A DNA stretch of 64,000 bases from Alkalihalobacillus sp. LMS39 (GTDB lineage Bacteria; Bacillota; Bacilli; Bacillales; Bacillaceae_F), in the NCBI RefSeq assembly GCF_022812285.1, contig NZ_CP093300.1:806001-870000 (forward strand). Reading direction: 5' to 3'. Positions 25,910-35,099 of the stretch are shown piece after piece. Under the pieces are notes generated by a model. The model made no database searches and was not told where the DNA came from. It worked only from the letters and a program-made list of their open reading frames with translations. The number at the start of each line of letters is the position of its first letter. Position 1 is the first letter of the stretch. A program made the translations under genes and the position numbers.

Positions 25910-27457
25910 TTATCCTCCTTTTGTATTACTGTCATTTCTTTGCTGTTGCTCTGGTTTAACATAAAATGGACGAAGCCATTGTTTCCAAACTGGTGGTCGG
26001 ACAACAATATCCTTTGATGATGAAGAATGCGGGGCCATTGGAGCAAAAAAAGGAACCCCGAAAGAATTCGACTTACTTGCATAGGCTATTGCAAATACGA
26101 TAAAGATACTTAACCCAACAAATCCTAAAGTTGCAGCAAAAAACAAACAAATAAATCTTGTTAACCGAATGGTGAAATTCAAATTAATATCTGGTATTGC
26201 AAAAGAGGCTAACCCGGTAATGGCTACGATAATAACTAAAATAGGACTAATGATCCCTGCTTCTACTGCGGCCTGTCCTAAAATGAGTGCTCCGACAATT
26301 CCGATCGTCGGCCCGATCGGTGTTGGAATTCGTATGCCAGCCTCTCGAATAAGTTCAAACGATATTTCCATCATGATCACCTCCACGATGACAGGGAAGG
26401 GGACTCGTTCTCTTGTAGCTGCAATTGCGAGAAGTAAATCAGTTGGAAACATCTCGATATGATAATTTGATATCGCTATATACAATGAAGGAATAAATAA
26501 AGCAATATAGAAGGACAGAAGGCGAACAATTCGAATGAAATTGCCAAAAGCCCAACGATGATACGTATCTTCTGCTGTATGAAAAAAGCTCCAGAAAGTG
26601 ATAGGAACAATTAAACAAGCCGGAGAATTGTCCATTATTAATACGACATGTCCTTCATTTAAAAAAGCCGCAGCTCTGTCAGGGCGTTCAGTATATAGGA
26701 TAGAAGGTAAAATAGAATAAGGTCTTTCTTCAATATGTTGTTCTAGAATAGCAACTCCTTGAACCGTATCAACGTCAATTTGATTAATTCGGTCTCGAAC
26801 ATTTTCAATAATTTCATCATTAGCAATTGACTTAATGTACAGAAGTGAGACAGAAGAAATGGCCTTTTTTCCAATAGGAATCGTTTCAGTAATTAAGTCC
26901 TCATATCGTAATTGTTTTCGAATTAAAGAACGGTTTGTTGAAGCTGATTCAGTAAAACCATCCATCGGTCCTTTAATGACTTTTTCTGTTTGAGGCTGCT
27001 CGACAGAACGAACTTCAAATGCTGTTGTTTTTAAAAGAAGTGCCACAGGCATACTTTCAACAAGTAACACAGCTTCTCCATTAAGTAGACTATTGACGAT
27101 TGTTGAATATTGATCGGTTTTTGTTATATGTTTTACGGATAAAACTTTTTCTGCCAAAGTAGTGGAGAGGTCTAACTCGAATTGATAAGAGCCAGAGTAT
27201 TGCTGTAATGGTTGAATAATATGAAATTCAATTTCACTGTAATCGACCATACCATCAATATAAAATAAAGTTGTTTCCCTGTTTAAAGAATGAATAAACA
27301 GTGTTCTACAATTGAAATCTGTATTTTTAGGATATGAGAACGATTTTTTTAATTGTCTAATGGATTGTTGATAGAAAGTTTCATTATGTTCTGGTGTGAA
27401 TACTTCATGATGTCCTTTTTTTAAATGATTGATTTTATTTAGTCGTCGTCTCAACAA
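25910..27457 (-). CDS. Spore germination protein, GerA (GerKA/GerAA) type
   Basis: Protein of 515 residues, A subunit of a germinant receptor. It has a large cytosolic N-terminal part (about 1-285, with VQGVAILEQHIEERPYS and the PDRAAAFLNEGHVVLIMDNSP-like region) followed by four or five TM helices (including REAGIRIPTPIGPTIGIVG). It starts with TTG; GGGGGTG lies upstream but the context is weak. It heads the gerA-gerB-gerC-small protein operon. The nutrient sensed cannot be told. Confidence 0.93.
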   Translation of the reverse strand: MLRRRLNKINHLKKGHHEVFTPEHNETFYQQSIRQLKKSFSYPKNTDFNCRTLFIHSLNRETTLFYIDGMVDYSEIEFHIIQPLQQYSGSYQFELDLSTTLAEKVLSVKHITKTDQYSTIVNSLLNGEAVLLVESMPVALLLKTTAFEVRSVEQPQTEKVIKGPMDGFTESASTNRSLIRKQLRYEDLITETIPIGKKAISSVSLLYIKSIANDEIIENVRDRINQIDVDTVQGVAILEQHIEERPYSILPSILYTERPDRAAAFLNEGHVVLIMDNSPACLIVPITFWSFFHTAEDTYHRWAFGNFIRIVRLLSFYIALFIPSLYIAISNYHIEMFPTDLLLAIAATRERVPFPVIVEVIMMEISFELIREAGIRIPTPIGPTIGIVGALILGQAAVEAGIISPILVIIVAITGLASFAIPDINLNFTIRLTRFICLFFAATLGFVGLSIFIVFAIAYASKSNSFGVPFFAPMAPHSSSSKDIVVRPPVWKQWLRPFYVKPEQQQRNDSNTKGG

Positions 27458-27512
27458 TAAGACACCCCCATTCTACCATGACAAACTAATTTTTCCTCAT
27501 TATGCAAAATTT

Positions 27513-27540
27513 TATGTAAAAACCCACCAATTCGGTGGGT
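27513..27540 (-). terminator. Terminator of the DUF2935 gene
   Basis: ACCCACC and GGTGGGT form a perfect stem; on the minus strand it is followed by TTTTTAC. It lies 34 bases after the DUF2935 stop codon and upstream of the ger operon. Confidence 0.8.
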
Positions 27541-27573
27541 AGTAGGGAATTTGTTCAGGAATAATGAAGCTAA

Positions 27574-28416
27574 TTACATTTCATTAAGGTTAGGAAAAGA
27601 AGGTTTTTGGAGAGAGCAATACATTGCCTCATTTGCGAGTTCTGGAGCATAAGCGCTTAATTTTTTTATAAAATAACATGACTCTGGAAAATGGTGTTCG
27701 AGGAATCGTAAAGTTGTGCGGTTTAAGACTTCAGTGTCTTTGTACCGTTGTACGACATCTACAATAAATAAGTTCATATCAATGCTTGCTCTACCAACGT
27801 CTCGTGCAAGTCGATCTTGGCGTGGAAGACCATGAGGCATGACTTGTAAAAAGCCTTTTAAATGAAAGTTTTGTAAAATAAACCCTCGAAACAAAGAAAT
27901 AAATTGGTCTGCTTGACTGGTCACTTCGATTTCAATTGGATCCATAATATTTCGTAAAAGGACGGCATGACCGACTTGATCTTCTAACCATAAATCCAAT
28001 AAATCCACAAATGGCATTGGTGGATACTCTTGACCTTGAGTGTAATAATGTAAGATTCGTAAATACTCCCGATTTTCACTTAAAGTCCCATTTAAGTATG
28101 TAGGAGTAAGGTTTAGATTCACTTTATTTTGTAATCGTAAATGTTGCATGTAGCTTTCAAATTGGTAATATCCTTGCGACACTTCAAGTGATATTCGAGA
28201 AAATTCCACCATTTCTGGTGATGAAGGAGGTAATTGAGGGTCTACTTGTTTTAGTTGATGTAATACATTTCCAAACGCATTAACATACTCATCGGCCATT
28301 TGGACCCATTGTACTTCTGTAGGTGACAAATGGTCTCTTACAAAATAAGCATGGTCCTGAAGAATTTCTATCCAAAATAAATGCTCTTCCCACGGAGGTA
28401 TATAAGCTGTACTCAT
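27574..28416 (-). CDS. DUF2935 protein (probable metal-binding helical bundle)
   Basis: Protein of 280 residues. The start is the ATG at 28416 with AGGAG nine bases upstream. Two similar halves, each with a WxEHxxFW or LEDQVGHAVLLRN-like motif rich in His and Glu, match DUF2935, a duplicated ferritin-like four-helix bundle found in Bacilli and Clostridia. The function is not established. A perfect 14-base palindrome lies just upstream, and a terminator follows, so it is a single-gene unit. Confidence 0.85.
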   Translation of the reverse strand: MSTAYIPPWEEHLFWIEILQDHAYFVRDHLSPTEVQWVQMADEYVNAFGNVLHQLKQVDPQLPPSSPEMVEFSRISLEVSQGYYQFESYMQHLRLQNKVNLNLTPTYLNGTLSENREYLRILHYYTQGQEYPPMPFVDLLDLWLEDQVGHAVLLRNIMDPIEIEVTSQADQFISLFRGFILQNFHLKGFLQVMPHGLPRQDRLARDVGRASIDMNLFIVDVVQRYKDTEVLNRTTLRFLEHHFPESCYFIKKLSAYAPELANEAMYCSLQKPSFPNLNEM

Positions 28417-28437
28417 CGATGTTGTCTCCTCTCTCAC

Positions 28438-28472
28438 TTTATATTCATATCTATGAGTGATATGAATATAAA
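28438..28472. promoter_or_regulatory. Perfect palindrome upstream of the DUF2935 gene
   Basis: TTTATATTCATATC and GATATGAATATAAA are fully complementary across a seven-base spacer, 22 bases upstream of the start codon. It may be an operator; no T-run follows on the minus strand that would make it a terminator. Confidence 0.5.
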
Positions 28473-28510
28473 ATGAAGAGAAAGTGAAAGGGACAAGCAG
28501 AAATAACGAA

Positions 28511-29293
28511 TCAATAATGTTCTAAATATATGTTCTGAAGCTGTGAACGTTTCTCCGGTGTAAGCCCAAGTGCATCTTGAAAGTAAGAGTCAAGACCGCC
28601 AAATTGCACATCGATTTCCTTAAGAGCGGCATGTAAATATTCTGCTCTTGCTGAAACGAGAGCATCAATATAGTCTATGTTAATATTCATTTTCTCAAGA
28701 AAAGAAAAGTCCTTTGATTTGGTTAATTGACTAAGCGTAAAATGGTCATTTGTGAGAAGATAGTCTTCCATAACGGTTTGTTTCGGTACGTTTAATGCTA
28801 ACAAGATAAGAGCTGCACCAATACCTGTACGATCTTTTCCGGCCGCACAATGAATGAGTGTTGGTTCTCTTAGTAATAATGTGTCAAACATCTGACCATA
28901 TTCTTTTGACGATTGAATAAATTGTTTATACGCTTCAGAAAGAAAGTCTCCTGGTTGTTTATTGTCCATAAATTGTTTAATAAACATAAGACCATTTGTT
29001 TTTTTTAAGTCTTCCCCAAACTGGCCTTGCATAATAGGAAGGTGATGTTGCGTAATCCCTTGGATGGTGGGATTTGGCTTATGTTCAAGTTCCTCTTCAT
29101 TACGTAAATCAATAATATGACGAATGCCACTTTTTGAGATATGAACGATATCTTCATTTGTAGCCCCGTTTAGTTCGGCGGAACGAAACAATCTTCTCCA
29201 TTTGGTTGTGTATCCATTTGTTGTTTTATATCCCCCTAAATCGCGGAAGTTAATAATACCTTGGAAAGAAAGGGCTCTTTCTATGTTTGTCAT
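28511..29293 (-). CDS. Protein-tyrosine phosphatase (IphP/Tyr_phosphatase3 family)
   Basis: Protein of 260 residues. The N-terminal block FRDLGGYKTTNG and the catalytic P-loop HCAAGKDRTGIG (Cys nucleophile and Arg) are characteristic of the atypical Tyr/Ser phosphatases of the IphP family. The start is the ATG at 29293, with GGAG somewhat far upstream; a GTG twelve bases earlier is possible. No signal peptide, so it is cytoplasmic. The substrate is unknown. Confidence 0.9.
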   Translation of the reverse strand: MTNIERALSFQGIINFRDLGGYKTTNGYTTKWRRLFRSAELNGATNEDIVHISKSGIRHIIDLRNEEELEHKPNPTIQGITQHHLPIMQGQFGEDLKKTNGLMFIKQFMDNKQPGDFLSEAYKQFIQSSKEYGQMFDTLLLREPTLIHCAAGKDRTGIGAALILLALNVPKQTVMEDYLLTNDHFTLSQLTKSKDFSFLEKMNINIDYIDALVSARAEYLHAALKEIDVQFGGLDSYFQDALGLTPEKRSQLQNIYLEHY

Positions 29294-29554
29294 GAATATT
29301 CTCACTCCGTTACAAATAAGTTAAAGCACAATTAATGAAGTAAAAAGCTATCGTGATGAACTTTAGCTTAGCATAAATAAACTCATTAGTTCCCTTCAAT
29401 ATGTTATTCCTCAGTTAAATAAGACGTGTGGTCCAATATAAATGTTTATCAAAGTTATAATCAAATAAAATCTAGTCAAGAGATGAAAATATCTGTTTGA
29501 TAAATAAGCAGATGTCGAATATAGTAAGTATAGGTGAAAATCGAATAATGATTG

Positions 29555-29735
29555 AAAATAGGTGCTAGATTACAGACTGTAATCAGCTTAATAGGGAAGT
29601 CGGTGAAAATCCGACACGGACCCGCCACTGTATGGGGACTAGTATAACTAGTACTCTTTCATAAATGCCACTGGAAAATGAATTCTGGGAAGGCTTGAAA
29701 GAATAACCCTAAGTCAGGAGACCTGCCTATTTTAA
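29555..29735 (+). promoter_or_regulatory. Cobalamin (B12) riboswitch
   Basis: The stretch shows the conserved cobalamin aptamer order: ATAGGTGC, AATAGGGAAGTCGGTGAAAA, CCGACACGGACCCGCCACTG, GCCACTGG, GGGAAGGC, TAAGTCAGGAGACCTGCCT. The P1 stem is AAAATAGG at about 29557 with CCTATTTT ending near 29733. It is followed by a small ORF and a terminator hairpin, so binding of adenosyl- or methylcobalamin should reduce expression of the ABC transporter behind it. Confidence 0.95.
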
Positions 29736-29774
29736 CATCACTGAGAACCTACGGGAATTAGGGAGGTGGTTAGA

Positions 29775-29825
29775 ATGCACAAAGCATGTTTGTCTATGGT
29801 AATCAAAGAGATTCGATGTGAATAA
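29775..29825 (+). CDS. 16-codon leader ORF between riboswitch and terminator
   Basis: An ATG with GGGAGG eight bases upstream opens a frame for MHKACLSMVIKEIRCE, ending at a TAA that sits inside the left arm of the terminator hairpin. It contains one His and two Cys. It may be a translated leader peptide or chance; no homologue is known to me. Confidence 0.35.
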   Translation: MHKACLSMVIKEIRCE

Positions 29826-29864
29826 AAGCATTTCTGGCCTCAACTAGTCAGAAATGCTTTTTTA
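29824..29864 (+). terminator. Riboswitch expression-platform terminator
   Basis: AAAAGCATTTCTG and CAGAAATGCTTTTTT form a strong 13-base stem ending in T6. It stands between the cobalamin aptamer and the transporter genes. Confidence 0.85.
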
Positions 29865-29883
29865 TTTACATTTAAGAAGCATA

Positions 29884-29930
29884 AAAATTTTGATATAGCA
29901 GTGAAGCTTTGAAAGTTTATTCTAGAAAGA
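29884..29930 (+). repeat. Dispersed repeat, family B, copy 3
   Basis: Core AAATTTTGATATAGCAGTGA then AGCTTTGAAAGTTTATTCTA. It lies between the riboswitch terminator and the ABC transporter start. Confidence 0.75.
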
Positions 29931-29959
29931 AAAGACTATGAAATGATGGAGAGGGAAAA

Positions 29960-31492
29960 ATGAAAAAAAATTCAGGTTTATTTTATTTTGTTATGTTACT
30001 TATATGTTTAGTAATTTTTGTTTCGGGGTGTAGTGCATCAAATGAAACGGCGAAACAAGAAAGTGAAAAAAATACGCTGACAATGGCTTATACGTGGAAC
30101 CCAAGTGGAGTCGATGTTCATCGAGGGGATAGCTGGCATGTGATGAGGTCAGGTGCAGCGGAAACATTAATCGGCTTAAATGAAGACTTAGAAGCAATTC
30201 CATGGCTAGCAAAATCATGGCATGAAAAAGACGAGACAACTTGGGTCATTGAGTTACAAGAAGGTGTAACGTTTCATAACGGGAATGAAATGGATGCTGA
30301 AAGTGTAAAAGCATCACTTCTTCGTTCGCTTGAACTAAATCAACGTGCGGTCGATTTGTTAGATGTACAAGCTATTGATGTTTTGAGTGATTATGAAATC
30401 GAAATTAAAACGAACCAACCGAATGGGGCACTTATTGCACATCTAGCAGACCCGACAACAACGATATTGGATGTATCCACGGTGGAGGAGGAGTCGTACC
30501 CATCGCTTACTGGTCCATTTAAAATTAAGGAGTTTACGAAAGACGAATCATTAGTAGTTGAAAGATACGAAGATTATTGGGGAGAAAACGCCGTACTAGC
30601 AGAAGTTACAATGAAGTTCATAACAGATGGGAATGCACGATTGATGGCGTTGCAATCCGGTGATGTCGATGTTGCGACTGACTTGCCATTAGATAGTGTT
30701 GAATTATTAGAACGTGATGACAAGCTTGACGTGTTGACTGCACCATCTGTTCGTACGCATTTAGTTTTATACAATATGAATTCGCCTTTATTTGAAGATT
30801 TAAAATTAAGACAAGTTGTTGACCAATCTATCCCAAGAGAGGAAATCATTGAAACAGTCATGAAGGGGATTGGGAATGTAGCCAATGGACCGTTTGCTGA
30901 TGTTCTTTCTTTTGGACTATCCGAACGCAATGGACCAAACGATTCAATAGAGGAATTGATGGGAAAAGCCGGATGGGAGAAAAACTCAGATGAAATGTGG
31001 GAGAAAGATGGAGATATTTTTGAGTTTACGTTTCTGACGTTCCCACAACGTCCAGAGTTATCGGTTATGGCTGAAATTATTCAAGCAGAATTAGCAAAAG
31101 AAGGCATTACAGCACATATCAGACAAGTTGAAAATATTGATGATACGTTAGCCAATGAACAGTGGGATGTGGCTATGTATAGTATGTTAACCGCCCATAC
31201 TGGAGACCCACAATATTTCTTGAATATTTTCTATCAATCCGAAAGTCCATCTAATGTGAGTTTTTATAAATCAAAAGAGTTAGATGAAATGATTCAGACG
31301 TTAAATCAAACAACAGAAGAAAACGCACGAGAACAATTGGCCATTTCCATACAAGAAAAAATTAATGGAGATCTTCCTCAGTCTTTTGTTGTTCATCCAA
31401 TGACAGTGTTTGGAGCAAAACAAAATGTCACGGGATTTATTCCTCATCCAATTGAATATTACTATATTCATGCGAATATTGACTGGGAATAA
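29960..31492 (+). CDS. Nickel/peptide-type ABC transporter substrate-binding lipoprotein (NikA-like; probable cobalt)
   Basis: Lipoprotein of 510 residues; the signal peptide ends in FVSGC. The remainder matches family-5 binding proteins of the Nik/Opp/Dpp group (ITDGNARLMALQSGDVDVA, then the LRQVVDQSIPREEI helix). GGAGAGGG precedes the ATG. It is the first gene of a five-gene operon under a cobalamin riboswitch. NikA-type proteins bind nickel, cobalt or metal chelates, and B12 control favours cobalt or a corrinoid precursor; that substrate is an inference. Confidence 0.88.
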   Translation: MKKNSGLFYFVMLLICLVIFVSGCSASNETAKQESEKNTLTMAYTWNPSGVDVHRGDSWHVMRSGAAETLIGLNEDLEAIPWLAKSWHEKDETTWVIELQEGVTFHNGNEMDAESVKASLLRSLELNQRAVDLLDVQAIDVLSDYEIEIKTNQPNGALIAHLADPTTTILDVSTVEEESYPSLTGPFKIKEFTKDESLVVERYEDYWGENAVLAEVTMKFITDGNARLMALQSGDVDVATDLPLDSVELLERDDKLDVLTAPSVRTHLVLYNMNSPLFEDLKLRQVVDQSIPREEIIETVMKGIGNVANGPFADVLSFGLSERNGPNDSIEELMGKAGWEKNSDEMWEKDGDIFEFTFLTFPQRPELSVMAEIIQAELAKEGITAHIRQVENIDDTLANEQWDVAMYSMLTAHTGDPQYFLNIFYQSESPSNVSFYKSKELDEMIQTLNQTTEENAREQLAISIQEKINGDLPQSFVVHPMTVFGAKQNVTGFIPHPIEYYYIHANIDWE

Positions 31493-31504
31493 GATGGTGA
31501 ACGA

Positions 31505-32434
31505 ATGACGAGGTTTATAGTGGAACGATTGCTACCACTAGCACTAGTTATAGTCATTGTCCCGACATTGACATTTTTACTGTTGCGCTTGGCCCCTGGT
31601 GACCCAGCGCAAATCATTTTATACGAAAATGGAGTTCCTGCATCGGAAACGGCTATTGAATCATTGCGAGAAGAGCTAGGGTTAACAGGGACTTTATCGT
31701 CTCAATATGTTGAGTGGGTTAGGCAAATGGTGACAGGGCAATGGGGGACATCATTTGTTTCTAAGCAACCCGTTCTAGAAGAGCTTATGCAGAGATTACC
31801 AGCTACTTTAGAATTAGCGGTTGCAGGACTGGTTGTTATGTTACTGTTTACATTTACATTAGGAATCACAACGGCTATTTGGTCAAACGGATGGATGGAC
31901 CGCATAGGGCGCTTTTTTGCCCTGTTTGGTTCATCGATTCCATCTTTTTGGTTAGGTTTTCTATTACTCTACTATTTTTCAGTGAATTACCAATGGTTCC
32001 CGTCGATGGGGAGAGGAACGTGGAAACACCTTATGCTACCAGCTTTGACATTAGGGTTTGGACTCGGAACCGTATATGCCCGAGTGCTACGTTCAAACGT
32101 ACTTGAAATGATGCAACAAAATTTTGTTAAAGCCCAAAAAGCGCGAGGCTTCTCAACGAGGAAAGTGGTATTGTCGAGTGTGTTAAAACATGCATTTTTA
32201 CCGATTGTGACGATGGTTGGAACAAGCTTTGCTTTTATGCTTGGAGGGAGCATTATTGTTGAGACGATATTTTCTTGGCCAGGATTAGGCCGTTATATTG
32301 TCGAGTCGATAAAATATCGCGATTACCCGGTTATCCAAGGATATGTTCTTTTTGTTACGGTTCTTTTTGTTACGATTCATTTAATTGTTGACTTTATTTA
32401 TGTCATGCTAGATCCGCGCTTACGGGTAAGGTAG
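31505..32434 (+). CDS. ABC transporter permease, NikB/OppB type
   Basis: Permease of 309 residues with six TM helices. Family features are the N-terminal LLRLAPGDPAQIIL block and the cytoplasmic loop ARGFSTRKVVLSSVLKHAFL. It begins 12 bases after the binding-protein gene and 12 bases before the second permease. Confidence 0.9.
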   Translation: MTRFIVERLLPLALVIVIVPTLTFLLLRLAPGDPAQIILYENGVPASETAIESLREELGLTGTLSSQYVEWVRQMVTGQWGTSFVSKQPVLEELMQRLPATLELAVAGLVVMLLFTFTLGITTAIWSNGWMDRIGRFFALFGSSIPSFWLGFLLLYYFSVNYQWFPSMGRGTWKHLMLPALTLGFGLGTVYARVLRSNVLEMMQQNFVKAQKARGFSTRKVVLSSVLKHAFLPIVTMVGTSFAFMLGGSIIVETIFSWPGLGRYIVESIKYRDYPVIQGYVLFVTVLFVTIHLIVDFIYVMLDPRLRVR

Positions 32435-32446
32435 GGAGGAGGAGAC

Positions 32447-33250
32447 ATGAAGAAGGCTTTGTCAGTTGATAAAGGGTTACTTGTAGGAATTGTCATTTTT
32501 GTCCTTTTTATCATAGTAGGATTATTTGCTAAATGGATTGCTCCTCATCCCCCATTAGCCATTCAGTTAGATGTTCGTCTACAGCCTCCTAGTATGGAGT
32601 ATTGGTTTGGAACCGATCATTTAGGGCGGTGTATTTTTTCGCGAATTATTTATGGGATCCAAACGACGATTACTACAGCTATAGCGATTACATTGATAAC
32701 ATTACTAATTAGTTTGCCAATTGGATTAGTATCTGGTTATTGGCGTGGACGTGCAGATCAATTTTTTATGCGGGTTGTTGATGGAACGTTATCATTACCT
32801 GATGTTGTGTTAACGATTGCAATTGTGGGCATATTAGGCCCTGGATTTGTGAATATGGTGATTGCAATTGTCCTCGTTCGTTGGGCTAATTATGTTCGTT
32901 TTATACGGAGTTTGGCTATAAAAGCAGGAAAAGAAGAGTTTATATTATCCGCACGTATGTCAGGAAATTCTCACTTTTCAATATTGAGAAAGTATATTTT
33001 TCCACAAGTTAAAAAACCAGTGTTTGTCTTTGTCGCCCTTGATTTAGGGCGTGTTGTATTGTTGATGGCTGGGCTTTCTTTTTTAGGACTCGGTGTTCAA
33101 CCACCAACACCTGAGTGGGGCGTGATGCTTCATGATGCGACTAGCTATTTCCAATTAGCCCCACATATTATGATTTTTCCAGGCTTAGCGATTTTACTTT
33201 TTGTATTATGCTGCCAACTGACGAGTGAACGTTTGAAAAAAGAAGCGTAA
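32447..33250 (+). CDS. ABC transporter permease, NikC/OppC type
   Basis: Permease of 267 residues, with FGTDHLGRCIFSRIIYGIQT near the N-terminus as in DppC/NikC proteins and the EAA-type loop SARMSGNSHFSILRKYIFPQ. It pairs with the preceding permease. SD is AGGAGGAG. Confidence 0.9.
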   Translation: MKKALSVDKGLLVGIVIFVLFIIVGLFAKWIAPHPPLAIQLDVRLQPPSMEYWFGTDHLGRCIFSRIIYGIQTTITTAIAITLITLLISLPIGLVSGYWRGRADQFFMRVVDGTLSLPDVVLTIAIVGILGPGFVNMVIAIVLVRWANYVRFIRSLAIKAGKEEFILSARMSGNSHFSILRKYIFPQVKKPVFVFVALDLGRVVLLMAGLSFLGLGVQPPTPEWGVMLHDATSYFQLAPHIMIFPGLAILLFVLCCQLTSERLKKEA

Positions 33251-33263
33251 AAGGAGAGAAATG

Positions 33264-33977
33264 ATGATAGAAAAACCATTATTACAAGTTACTAATCTTC
33301 AAATTTCAATTCTCCAACAAAAACAGTGGCGTTCTCTCGTTCAGGATGTGTCATTTTCAATCACTCAAGGTGAAACCGTAGCACTTACAGGACCAAGCGG
33401 TTGTGGAAAAAGCATAACCGCGCAAGCTATCGTAGGATTACTTGACTCGAGTTTTAAAGTAACGAGTGGAAAAATCATTTATGAAGATAGAGATGTACTC
33501 TCGTTTCAAGAAAAACAGTGGTTGCTCCTGCGTAGGCAAGAAATTAGCTTGTTTATTCAACAGTCATTAAGTGGATTAGATCCAATTCGGACCGTACGAA
33601 AACAGATGCTAGAAACAGTCAAACTAAATCAAGCAATATCAAAAAAGGAAAGAGAGTTTTATCTTTCCTCTTTACTAGAGAAAGTGGGCTTTCATGACCC
33701 GGAGTTAATTTTATCCTCATATCCATTTGAATTAAGTGGAGGAATGAGACAAAGAGTATTGCTTGCACTCGTTCTCAGCTTACAACCAAAAGTCATCATC
33801 GCGGATGAACCAACAACGGCACTTGATGTTGTCAATCGCGAGAAAGTGATTCAATTGTTTAAAAGTTTACAACATGACTTGGGTTTAACCATGTTATTAA
33901 TTTCACACGATGAGCAAAGTGTAAAAAAAATCGCAGACCGCGTGTTGACGATGGAACGAGGAGGAATCCTTCCATGA
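33264..33977 (+). CDS. ABC transporter ATP-binding protein, NikD/OppD type
   Basis: ATPase of 237 residues: Walker A GPSGCGKSI, ABC signature LSGGMRQRVLLAL, Walker B VIIADEPTTALD and switch His in LISHDE. I prefer the second of two ATG codons because AAGGAG is too close to the first. It overlaps the next gene by four bases. It lacks the C-terminal oligopeptide-transporter extension, which is normal for NikD. Confidence 0.9.
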   Translation: MIEKPLLQVTNLQISILQQKQWRSLVQDVSFSITQGETVALTGPSGCGKSITAQAIVGLLDSSFKVTSGKIIYEDRDVLSFQEKQWLLLRRQEISLFIQQSLSGLDPIRTVRKQMLETVKLNQAISKKEREFYLSSLLEKVGFHDPELILSSYPFELSGGMRQRVLLALVLSLQPKVIIADEPTTALDVVNREKVIQLFKSLQHDLGLTMLLISHDEQSVKKIADRVLTMERGGILP

Positions 33978-34783
33978 CATTATTGCAAATCAAAAATGTC
34001 TCTAAAGTGTATCCTGTTAGAAAAAGAAAGATCCGTGGTGTAAAACAGCAAAACTACATTGACGTATTAAAAAATATAAACATGACGGTCGAACGTGGTG
34101 AGAGTGTAGGCATTGTCGGTGAGAGTGGGAGTGGAAAAAGCACATTAGCAAAAGTGATTATGAACATGGAACGTGCGAAAGTTGGAAATGTATTCTTACA
34201 TAATCGAGAAGTAAGTTTGATGAAAGACCTCGAAATTTACAAAAGCATGCAGCTCGTATTACAAGACCAGTCACAATCATTATTTCCAAAACGAAAAGTA
34301 GAAGACATTTTACGCGAGCCACTTCAAAACTATTTTCCTAGTAAAACCTCAACATGGCATAATGAGAGAATCAAAACATTGCTAGAACTAGTAAACTTAG
34401 AACCTTCATATTTACAAAGATTTCCTGGACAATTAAGTGGTGGTCAAAAACAACGAGTATGTATCGCAAAAGCATTAGCGGTTGAGCCAGAACTAATCAT
34501 CTTTGATGAATCGATCGCAAGCTTAGACCAACAATCTCAACAAGAAATAACGCAGATGCTGCAAGAGATACAACAAAGAGAAAAATGTTCATATTTGTTT
34601 ATCACCCATGACTTAGATTCTGCACGGCAACTTTGCGATAGAATCGTTGTTATGTATAAAGGTGAAATTGTCGAGATGTTTAAAAAAGGAGAAGAACATA
34701 AAATGACCCATCCATATGCACGATTATTGTTTCAAGTCGAAGATACAGAATCTGTCTTTGATGAATTGGTAAATGGGTTATAG
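33974..34783 (+). CDS. ABC transporter ATP-binding protein, NikE/OppF type
   Basis: ATPase of 269 residues: Walker A GESGSGKST, signature LSGGQKQRVCIAKAL, Walker B LIIFDESIASLD (with Ser in place of the usual Pro-Thr), switch His in FITHDLDS. It completes the transporter as the partner of the preceding ATPase. The SIA variant after Walker B should not stop hydrolysis. Confidence 0.9.
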   Translation: MTLLQIKNVSKVYPVRKRKIRGVKQQNYIDVLKNINMTVERGESVGIVGESGSGKSTLAKVIMNMERAKVGNVFLHNREVSLMKDLEIYKSMQLVLQDQSQSLFPKRKVEDILREPLQNYFPSKTSTWHNERIKTLLELVNLEPSYLQRFPGQLSGGQKQRVCIAKALAVEPELIIFDESIASLDQQSQQEITQMLQEIQQREKCSYLFITHDLDSARQLCDRIVVMYKGEIVEMFKKGEEHKMTHPYARLLFQVEDTESVFDELVNGL

Positions 34784-34796
34784 ATAGAAACTTCCG

Positions 34797-34930
34797 TTCG
34801 GACATTTATTCCGTTATTTTATGCTAAATCGCTGTTTTCCCAGAGTGTTCGGACACTTGTTCCGCTATTTCTTTGAATTTTGGCTATATCGTGGGAAAAA
34901 GAATGAAGTAACGGAACAGATGTCCGTTAA
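34797..34930. repeat. Dispersed palindromic repeat, family A, copy 4
   Basis: Forward arms TTCGGACATTTATTCCGTTA and TTCGGACACTTGTTCCGCTA face a single reverse arm AACGGAACAGATGTCCGTTA. It lies right after the Nik operon; the rest of the gap to 35099 holds only AT-rich sequence. Confidence 0.85.
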
Positions 34931-35099
34931 AAATATACGTTCCCTCATTGGGCTAAATAGACTAGACAAAAACGATGAATATTAAAAGTAATTAGTTCGT
35001 TATGAGTAAATCCCCCTAATTTCATTGTTTTTTACAATAGAAATTACTATAATACTAAACTGTGAAAAGAGTAAAATAATGGGATTGAGGTGGGGTATT

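Noticed and set aside
27458-27512. Sigma-G-like promoter (TGCATA ... CATGGTA) before the ger operon.
   Set aside because: The spacing between the two elements is 20 bases, too long for the 17-18 of sigma-G promoters. Forespore expression is expected from the family but I cannot show the promoter.
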